From the NCBI GenBank assembly GCA_012845835.1, contig JABAKD010000012.1, positions 1,698,620-1,762,619 of the forward strand: 64,000 nt of DNA, read 5' to 3'. The stretch is from Undaria pinnatifida (lineage: Eukaryota > Sar > Phaeophyceae > Laminariales > Alariaceae). Position 1 is the stretch's first letter, and each line of letters opens with the position of its first letter. The notes below the pieces were generated by a model, which was not told where the DNA came from, searched no databases, and was given only the letters and a program-made list of their open reading frames with translations. Positions 55,946 to 64,000 of the stretch are shown piece by piece. The position numbers and the translations under genes were made by a program.

Positions 55946-56829
55946 TAACTCTCAACCCTGGCATCTGAAAGCCGACCACGCCTCATTCACGATATGCTAG
56001 CATGCAACGTGGTGAACCCAGTTAATGTACAAATCCGGCGAGAGAAATAAAAAATTATGTAGCAATAGCAGTAAGTGGAGCAAGGTAGTAAGGAGGAACG
56101 CAAAATAAACAACGAACTACGAAAGAAGAAAACGAACCGAGAATAAACAACGAACTACGAAAGAAGAAAACGAACCGAGGAAAATAGTATTATGACTCTA
56201 ATAATACAATAAGCTATACTTAGACCCGCCAGCAGGGGGGAAGTGCATGAGTGTCGAGGTATAAGGCCAGCTACGCACCGCTATATACGAGAAACCAACA
56301 AGAAACACACGTGTATGCTTTTCCGGTCTGAAGCCGGCATATGCCGGCACCCGTGCCTAGGGTAGGGCAGGGCAGAACTTCGAATTGTCCGATTCGATAC
56401 TTGGTAAGAGTAAAAAAAGTCACCACACACAATCATAGTCTACGCTTACAGCGGTATGTAAGGTATCGCCAAGAGTTCGATATATGCTAACAATCACAAC
56501 AATGTACTGCTATTCATAGCTACCGTTTTTCAAGTGAATCCAATTCCGAGCTTCATTCATCAGATTTCGATCAGATAAATCCGAGCACACGCCGACTGAC
56601 CCGTTAGTCTGGCGACGAAACGTGTCGGGTGCGTTTCTGATGATAGTTTTTCTCAATCAAGCATCCGGGGCCAACAAGGTGACTGATCATGTCCGCTGCG
56701 TGTGATTAGAGAAGTTGTACATGGACCAATTGCATAATACAACAACAGCAGTCGGTACAGACGGAGTCGATCGGTGCAACTTGCTTGGGTATCGTTTTAT
56801 TACAGCAGCAGTAATAATACACTTCGCAC

Positions 56830-57205
56830 TTCTTTTCTCTTTCCCATTCCATTTATTGTGATGCTCGCATTACTCTCGCCCTCCCAATGCAGTAGTATAT
56901 CTTAGGTCCGGGGCCATATAGCGGGCCCCCCTCCCCCCTCCTCACTACGGTACCTGCCCTAATTTTTATCGCGAGAATAATTCAGCATTTTCTTCCCTCA
57001 TCAATTCGCGTCGATTTGCACCTACGCACGCTGCTTTTTAGGCGATTTCAGCAGTTAGTTGATCTTTCTTTGCCCATTTATTTCTGCAAATAAATAAAGC
57101 CAACAAAGCTCACAACGGTGGTTAAGGACCAACGCTATTAGTAGTATAAATAGTAGCAGCAGTAGTATTCGAGTGTAACCCCACTAGACCACCGGGGCGA
57201 CCGGT
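56830..57205 (-). mobile_element. SINE F copy 4
   Basis: - strand head GCCCCGGTGGTCTAGTGGG; body shares ATTATTCTCGCGATAAAAAT with copy 1; tail GGAATGGGAAAGAGAAAAG. Head to head with SINE E at 57221, as at 9.37 kb. Confidence 0.6.
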
Positions 57206-57220
57206 ACTATATCACTCACT

Positions 57221-57513
57221 GGCCCGGTGGCGTATGGGGTTATATCATCGAGCCTGGTATAGGTCAGCTTCGTGAGTTCGAATCCCCCCGAGTTCGCACT
57301 CATATGATTTTTCGTCTTGTGCACTAGTCTATTTGGCTTGCGGAAAGCGCGAGAGCGTGAGTTAGCAACAGTCGATAAAAAATCGACGATCAGTGGGTGC
57401 TGGACCCTATGCTCAATAAAAAATGAAGGCAATAACCGGGGGTGGGAGGGAAGGACGACACTTGTGACCACGGCTTGTATGTCCAGAAGTTGGAAAGTAG
57501 AAGTGTGCAAAAA
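57221..57513 (+). mobile_element. SINE E copy 2
   Basis: Head GGCCCGGTGGCGTATGGGG and GTGAGTTCGAATCCCCCCG; end GTCCAGAAGTTGGAAAGTAG, then GTGTGCAAAAAAAAAAAAC. Empty site for element M. Confidence 0.7.
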
Positions 57514-58624
57514 AAAAAAAACACCAGAAGAGATGATCAATCAGCGATCAGCAGCAATAAGGAGCACGTCAAGTACGGAGTAACACAAACTTTTATGTTA
57601 GTTACGTACCATCACACGACCGCTTGCACTTGACCGGCAAACGACCACAGCAAAGGAGTCAGGGACCACAGCAACAACAAAGCACGCCATCCTACTGTCT
57701 ACTCACCACCACCTTCGAGTGGTCAAGCTTAACCACAGGAGGAACTTCATAATACAACCCTCGAGGCCCCGGGGACGCATCCACTCGCAATGCTACTGTG
57801 TGGCTTTTCCTTTCGCAGTAATCGTAATCACTACTACCTCCTCCTCGTTTAGTCATGCGTCCGCTTGCCACGTCTGTATCCATGCATATGTACGTGTACC
57901 TGCCGAAATTCAATAATGGTAAACAAATGCACTACTATGATCCCTACCACAGTACCATGGGGATTTTTTTCATCAATGTATTACTATTTGTTTTGGCACA
58001 GAATATGACGCCAATTTGGATATAACGTCTTGCCAAGTTTCAGTTCATCAACCTCTCCATACGTCAAGATCCGAAGAATACTTCATATTAGGTGCTACTG
58101 CTGCTTTGACTTTAAGGAAGGATATTCGATTTATATCGGAGAGGCATCTACGCTACATTGTCGGAGGGCAAAAATGATAACAATAGAAGTATCGTTCAAA
58201 ATCCATTTTTTTGCGCGCTTCTCGCTTGGGCGGCGGCCTTTGAACAAAGTGATTTGACCGAGAAATGCTACAGCTCTGCCCATTGAGCTATAATACTTGA
58301 TCACTTGACTCAGCAGCTCAGTGGGTGGTGCTACTACATATACTATTATGAAATTTAAAAATACACTCCAGATGTGAGATCGAAACGTGCTATCGTATCA
58401 TCCTTGTGTTCCAGATGCCTCACAGTTTGTTTTGGGGTTTCCCTCGCGGGGATACGAGTAGAAGTGTTACAAAGCGAACCAAAAAAACGTTCGAAGCACC
58501 TTGGACGCGTGCTACGGTAGAACTTTTCGTCTGAAACGGATATATATATATATACATATGTGTTAAACTACCAAAATAACCTTTCACAATGTCGTCAGCG
58601 CGCATGCTTGAAAAAGACAAATAT

Positions 58625-58700
58625 GAAGTCGGTCAGAATCGAACTCACGACACATTACATGCGTAGCACTACTACCCACTGTCACTTTTGACCCAGTAAC
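58625..58700 (-). mobile_element. tRNA-like SINE head
   Basis: - strand reads GTGACAGTGGGTAGTAGTGC and GTGAGTTCGATTCTGACCG, box A- and box B-like at tRNA spacing. A second, weaker pair lies near 58265-58300. No full cloverleaf was established, so a pol III-type SINE head is preferred over a tRNA gene. Confidence 0.4.
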
Positions 58701-58959
58701 ACTCACAGTGAGTGGGTTATGCAAAAAAACAACCATGTTTTTCAGTTCATTAATCTATTGTCACTGACTTCGTAAGAGCGATCTCCGGAGCTATCCTCTC
58801 CTAAGGTAAAATAGTTATTGGTACTCAAAAAACTCAAAAGAACACTAACAACCATCATCGTAACCATTCACAACGTCTCCAGCGCGCACGCTCCTGAATA
58901 CCAAATATGATCTGGGTGATAATCGTACTCACGACATATCCTTCGTTGGTTATTATAAA

Positions 58960-59190
58960 AATTAAAATACACTCCAGCTGTGAGATCGAATACTTTGTCG
59001 AAACTCATCTTTGCAAGCTGTGTGTGATACTCCGATCGCGCGTATTACGGGTTGTGTGTCCTCATTAAGGATTTAGGTCGGCGACTCCCCTTGCAACTAC
59101 AGTGTATCTATCAGGGTCAACAGGGTGATGTTATGCAGTCTGTGCGCGGAAAATATAAAACCCGTTTCTGAGGGGGACACCCTTCGTTGG
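58960..59190 (-). repeat. Repeat A copy 5
   Basis: Reverse complement of A (AAAATACACTCCAGCTGTGA ... AAAACCCGTTTCTGAGGGGG), without element B (CCTCATTAAGGATTTAGG). Confidence 0.85.
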
Positions 59191-59329
59191 TTATATAGCA
59201 CTATACCCACTGAGCCGAACGGAAACGACACACAGCAGTAGTAGTATAGCTACGATAGGGCAAGCGCTTGGAGGCGGCCATGAAAAAAGCACCGTCGGGA
59301 AGAAATTTAGATCCCAATTTGGAAATTAC

Positions 59330-59762
59330 GCCAATTTGGAAAATATGTCCCTTATTTATTCGTTCAAGCTCCACATTCCATAAATGTACCAAGATCCAAG
59401 AATAGCTCGGGCGTATACCGCCCAAAATACGGAAAAAAGCGCACTTCTGGCGTGTCTCGCTCAGCGTCTGTCCGCGTTCACGTCGAGGTGCGGAACGGAT
59501 ACGGCAGTGCGAGGGGCGTTAGGGCCGCCCCCCGAAGACGGCGCTCGAACGAAGCTATTTGACCGAGAATTCCAGTTCCGAGAATCGCATACAATACGAC
59601 AGCACTTAGGCCGAGACGAGAAAAACTCCTGACCGAATCCCCGAAAAAAAGAACGATAGTCGAATATATTATAAAAATTAAAATACACTCCAGCTGTGAG
59701 ATCGAATATTCTGTCGAAACTCATCTATCTTTGCAAGCTGTGTGTGTGATACTCCGATATTA
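59330..59762. repeat. Repeat D copy and repeat A fragment
   Basis: 59330-59665 (+) carries GGTGCGGAACGG and GACCGAGAATTCCAGTTCCG of repeat D. 59672-59762 (-) is the A terminus. Confidence 0.75.
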
Positions 59763-60225
59763 CAGAGTACATTCGTGTTGATGACGTCATACATACCTGG
59801 TAGACGTGTTGCGTTAGCACCACTTTTGTGTGACCGCGGACTGTAGATTTTTTGACAAGAAGAGTTAAACTGTTTAGACTCGTATTACTATGTGAGACAA
59901 AACGAACAACAACACAAAACAGTGCAGACAGCGTGTAGCTGTTTATTCACCCTGATCGTCTTCGCCAGAGCGTCACTCAATCATCGAACTCGCCACTCTC
60001 TAGTTCAGCCTGCTGGTAACCCGGTTACTGCTACTACTACTGCTACTATTAATACTGCTGCTGTGGGTTGCTTATCATGGCAACACACCATGCATACGCG
60101 CCGGTTGCGGTGACCGAAAGCACCATCCAAGGACAACCTACTGTGGACAACTTCAACGGCAACGGCGGCGTGAGGAGGGAGTGGTGGTGGCACGCTGGAC
60201 CTGTTGACTCGTGAGTTCCTATCAT

Positions 60226-60830
60226 CCGATCACCCCGGTGGCGTATCAGGTTATCCTCGAGCCTGGTATAGGTCAGTTTCGTGAGTTCGAGCCCCCCCGA
60301 GGGCATACTCGTATAAATTTGTGGGGACTTTTTCTTGAGCACAAATTGACTTGCGGAAAGCGCGAGAGCGTGACTTAGCAACACTCGATGGAAAATCGAC
60401 GAGCAGTAGAATTGCTGAACCCTATGCGCGATAAAAACTGAAGGCAAGAACCGGGGGGAAGAAGGGACGACACCTGTGACCACGGCTTGTCCAGAAGCTG
60501 GAAAGACCAAGGCTACGGTAGGGGGGGTACCCCGTTTTCACTGGTGTGTTTGAGCCAGCCGCACGAGTTACTCAGTACCTCACGGATGAGAATGGGTTAA
60601 GGCAGTTGTTTTGGAGCAGCTTAGATTACCTTTGCATTGCGGATTGATTTCGTCAATATGAAACAAACATGAAAAAAACGTAAGATCGCAAAAGAACAAA
60701 GGGGTTACCCGCGCGAGTGAACTCTAGCCACTGAAATTCAAGGCCCCACAAGGGATCCCCCCTACCGTAGCCTGGGTCGAAAGTACAAGTGTGAGGAAAC
60801 AAAACAAAGAAAAACATCGTATTATAGCAG
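60226..60830 (+). mobile_element. SINE E copy 3, split by element M
   Basis: Head CCCCGGTGGCGTATCAGG and GTGAGTTCGAGCCCCCCCG; body to TCCAGAAGCTGGAAA at 60504, then element M, then the SINE resumes GAAAGTACAAGTGTG and an A-rich end (AAACAAAACAAAG). The upstream flank differs from copies 1 and 2. Confidence 0.8.
60505..60778. mobile_element. Element M: 274-bp TIR transposon-like insert
   Basis: Termini GACCAAGGCTACGGTAGGGG and, in reverse complement, GACCCAGGCTACGGTAGGGG: ~22-bp TIRs with one mismatch. GAAA is duplicated on both sides (60501-60504, 60779-60782). The two other SINE E copies give the empty site GGAAAGTAGAAGTG. No ORF; non-autonomous. Confidence 0.88.
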
Positions 60831-61505
60831 CCGTCGTCCTTTGTGAATCATGATGAGTAGTCTAAAGGTCCCGTTCTTGACGATACGTACAACTAACTGT
60901 TAAATTTTCGATGACATTTTTTCGGTATTTTTGGCCGAAATAAAAAAGCCGCGTTAGTACAGAGATGTCTCGATTTCGTGAGTAAAAAATCTGCACGGGA
61001 CTCTGTCATAGCATGCCGAAAAATCGGTAGCCCGGGAGCACGAGTTGGCGCAACTCGATGCATGTAGACGAGTGCAATATCGGGAATGGTGAACATCTAT
61101 TAGCGACGAAAACGTGGGAACACGAACCAGGGCGGGGGGGGGAGGGATGACGCATGTGGCCACGCCTTGTCCAGATAGTCGATGAGAGGGTAGAAACCCA
61201 TAGTGTACCATCCTAAAACATCGTCGTTGCTCGCAGTCGTACGTGGGCGACGAAATCTAAAATCTGCAGCAGAGTCCGTGGTCACACAAAGCCCTCGATT
61301 AATGGGAAGAACCCCAAAACCACAATTAATTGTCAAGAAAAAACAAAACTCAGCCGGGAAATCCTACGCTTTTCCCCACTTCTGACGTTCAACACACCAC
61401 ACACCAACAACTAACTGCGAGAAGCGACGAAGAAGCCGCGAAAACAAGTTAAACGAACTAAGGTGCAAGCTGAACTAACATGGCGGCGGGTATCCCATGT
61501 CACAC

Positions 61506-61680
61506 TGTTGTTGTTGTTGCTGCTGCTGTTGTGGTTGTCCTCACATTAGCTCGCATAATAATCAAAGTCTGTGGTCACAGGACAGGCTCTCCGCTCGAGC
61601 GAGCTCTGAAGTGGAAGAATTCCTCAGGGGAAAACAAGAAGCAAACCAAACGTGGTACGACTACACATTACAAGTATTTA
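61506..61680. repeat. Repeat H fragment with (GTT)n edge
   Basis: GTTGTTGTTGTTGC, then CACATTAGCTCGCATAATAA and GTGGTCACAGGACAGGCTCT; diverges after ~140 bp. Confidence 0.75.
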
Positions 61681-61899
61681 GTGTTGGATACACTGTACCG
61701 TTAGTTTCGATGTAACGTTCGATAAAAAAAAAAAAACCATCGAACCGAAAAACAATTTCGAATATAATTCGATAAACGATCGTACCGATACTAGACCGAT
61801 ACGATAAAAAGATTAAAAAATGCCGAGAAGGTCGCCTGCGGGGGCAGGTGACACCGCAACAAACCGCAGCAATTTAGGACTTCCCATCCATGTGAAGCC

Positions 61900-63600
61900 C
61901 GACACCCCCGATAGTTTATAGGACATTCCATAGGATTTTCTGAGCCATTCCACGATAGGGTTGCAGCAGAACGTCCCTGAGCTCCTCACACGAGGAACTC
62001 AATACCTCACCCCCAAAATGACTTCGAATGCATTCGTTCGCACAACCCGACCAAGCCTTCTATGCCCTAGTCCACAACAAATGAAATGTACTCGTGAAAT
62101 GACTTCATTGACCGGCAGTTCCTCACATGAGGAACTCAATCGCCCAGGGACTTTTTGGCGCAATCCTACAACTGCAACCCCTACCGTGGGATGACTCTTC
62201 TTTGAATGGATGTCCCATGACATGTCTCATGGGATGTCGTATGGGATGAACGGTTTCCCACGAGCATGAGACGCCATGTCCCGTGGGACATGCAATGAAA
62301 TGAACGACCTCCCATGAACATCTCATACGATGTGATATGGGATATATCCTATGGGGCGATGGACATTCCGTTGGAGGTGCGAATTGAGCTATGGACCATC
62401 CCATTGAATGTGCCATGAGACGTCCATGGGATGCGCGACATCCGATATTATTGACATATATATCATGCCGTCCATGCCGCTGTTGTTGCAACCCCCCCCC
62501 CCCCTCCCCCCTGCCCCCAACGTCCCCTACTTCTCCACTACCCGCACCATCGCCTAGATAGACCTAGCACCACGCGTATAGCAAACCCCTACATCTACGC
62601 GACCTAAAGCCCTCCCCCCCCCGCCTCCCCTCCCCCCCCGCCACATTCCCCCCCTGCCCCCAAAAGAAGAATATATAGTTTCCACGCACAAATTGAGCTG
62701 CCCCACCTGCCCCCCCCCCCCCCCCCCCCCCCGCCCCCCCTTTTGATCAAAATCAGGCCCCCACGTCCTTAAAAACTCCGCCCTCCCCTCGCCGGTTATT
62801 CGACTTGCAGGATTTATGATGCATTTCCTTCCACAGCTAGCTGTCAGATTTTTTCGTCCCCCTCAGAAACGGGTTTTATAGTTTCCGCGCACAGACTGCC
62901 TAACATCACCCTGTTGACCCTGATAGCTACACTGTAGTTGCAAGGGGAGTCGCCGACCTATATCCTTAATGAGGACACACAACCCGTAATACGCGCGATC
63001 GGAGTATCATACACAGCTTGCAAAGATGAGTTTAGACCAAATATTCGATCTCACAGCTGGAGTGTATTTCACTTTTATAACATATCATGGATCATCCTGT
63101 GGACCATCCCATGGGACAGCACATAGGGCGTTTGGAATCCCCATATGGTACATGCTATGGGAAGGCTCTAATGACTGCGGGACTTGCCGTAGAACAGCCT
63201 CGATGGGAAAGATCATCGGACAACCCATAGAGTGCTCGCCATCCCAAGGGACATCCCATATTGGTGCTTGGCATACCATAGATAGGATGTTCTTCACATT
63301 GTCCTATGAACATACGAAGTAGGACGTGCCTATCTGTGAGGTTATCACATGAGATGTCCCATAAATTTTCCCATGCTACTAAAGATTATATCCCACTATA
63401 TCTCATGGGCTATCCCATCCATGGCAACTTCGTACCAGGCATGCATGTATGAGAGATGCCGCACAAAAAGGGCTATACGGTATCATAAACGACCCATGGG
63501 GTGCCGTATGTTCCAACGGGCGTGTCGTGTGGAGATTCCTATACACTATCGCGTGATAAGCAATGGAAATGGTCCTCAGGGTGTTTCATGAGATGCCGTT
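61900..63600. repeat. CCCATGGG-motif satellite-like zone
   Basis: 62195-62455 and 63085-63600 are dense in degenerate CATCCCATGGGAC / ATGGGATGTC motifs in both orientations. A TTCCTCACACGAGGAACTCAAT-like palindromic block occurs at 61980-62000 and 62115-62140. The two parts are separated by a C-A unit (62470-63082). Confidence 0.65.
62470..63082 (+). repeat. Family C unit plus repeat A copy 7
   Basis: C sequence (CGCCTAGATAGACCTAGCAC, poly-C runs, CCCCACGTCCTTAAAAACTC) passes into A (62840-63082) without element B (CCTTAATGAGG). It lies inside the CCCATGGG-rich zone, so it probably inserted there. Confidence 0.8.
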
Positions 63601-63654
63601 GGATACGTCCACAACAAGAGGTCGAAGACAATAATAATGGGACACTCACACTCC

Positions 63655-63930
63655 CAACTTTTATTTTCAAGCTGCGTGTGATACTAGCGATACTCCGATC
63701 GCGCGTATTACTGGGGGTACATCTTCATTAACCCCTTTAGAGCCCCCGAACCCCTCCTTATACTAAATCCAAGTAACTTTGTCCCCCAAAACGGGTTTCC
63801 AGTTGTAAAGGGGTTAAGGATGTAGGTCGGCGACTCTCCTTAGGATCACGATGTACCTTGAACCAGGTCAAGAAGGTGATGTTGACCAATCTGTGCACGA
63901 AAACAAAGAAAAAAGGTTTTTGAGGGGGAT
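63655..63930 (-). repeat. Repeat A copy 8 with nested B
   Basis: Reverse complement of A (CAAGCTGCGTGTGATACT ... CGGCGACTCTCCTTAGGATC), more diverged; carries element B copy 5. Confidence 0.75.
63728..63817 (-). mobile_element. Element B copy 5, nested in repeat A
   Basis: 90 bp between TTAA motifs. In A orientation it sits at the same CCTTAATGAGG site and in the same direction as copy 4, so the two probably descend from one insertion in an A subfamily. Confidence 0.85.
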
Positions 63931-64000
63931 AGGATCTGACGCTGTGGAACGAACGCATCAGCTTACCATGTATTTCCGGTAGTAAGTCGTATAACCGACG

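Larger units (their letters stand above)
56320..58240 (+). mobile_element. Large element G3, diverged mate of G1
   Basis: Starts near GCCGGCATATGCCGGCACCC and GGGTAGGGCAGGGCAG, then follows G1: 56440-56700 matches 7020-7285 and 56700-58080 matches 8890-10490. It skips the ~1.6 kb of G1 that holds the minisatellite, and has ~110 bp of its own at 58082-58190. Contains SINE F (-, 56830-57205) and SINE E (+, 57221-57513). Confidence 0.65.

Noticed and set aside
1-64000. CRISPR arrays, bacterial operons, rRNA genes
   Set aside because: No regularly spaced unique spacers, no ribosome-binding-site-led operons and no conserved rRNA segments were seen. The tandem repeats here lack unique spacers.

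Overview
This is a repeat-dense eukaryotic nuclear segment. Its one confidently recognised host gene is a class IV sirtuin of the SIRT6 / plant SRT1 type on the + strand. I could rebuild it from eight exons with GT-AG introns and matching splice phases, about 23.45 to 43.04 kb. There is no bacterial gene organisation: long introns, large non-coding tracts, microsatellites, an LTR retrotransposon remnant, LINE pieces and SINEs dominate. The sirtuin keeps the SRT1-like C-terminal extension. Together with the long introns and repeat load this would fit a photosynthetic stramenopile such as a brown alga, but that assignment is an inference and the phylum is not proven by anything I can see.

Layout. 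0-6.7 kb: tandem repeats, pentamer and trimer microsatellites, and poly-C-rich tandem units (called family C here) leading into a dispersed repeat (family A). 6.9-22.9 kb: two large dispersed non-coding elements (G1, G2) with tRNA-headed SINEs inside or beside them, minisatellites, and a decayed LINE. 23.4-43.0 kb: the sirtuin gene. Intron 1 (6.8 kb) holds a Ty1/copia RNase H remnant, a ~1.07 kb foldback palindrome, direct-repeat blocks and a ~400 bp (AACCC)n tract ending ~50 bp before exon 2. Intron 4 (7.4 kb) holds a 5'-truncated LINE, two hairpin repeats, a TIR element and a possible hAT-like element. 43-46.3 kb: degenerate tandem repeats and one possible extra exon. 46.36-50.39 kb: a Ty3/gypsy chromovirus-type remnant with both 271-bp LTRs, missing gag, protease and RT. 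50.4-64 kb: an inverted copy of G2 (G4), a diverged copy of G1 (G3), more A/C repeats, SINEs, and a satellite-like zone rich in CCCATGGG-type motifs.

The most interesting material is a set of apparently undescribed non-autonomous elements that can be delimited from paralogous copies: an ~81-91 bp TTAA-flanked mini-MITE (element B, five copies, two sharing one site inside repeat A); a 274-bp TIR element (element M) cleanly inserted into a SINE with a GAAA target duplication and two empty-site copies; two SINE families arranged head to head; and multi-kb elements G1-G4 that differ by defined insertions. Element names (A to M, J, K) are mine. Coordinates of dispersed repeats were read by eye and may be off by several bases to tens of bases.
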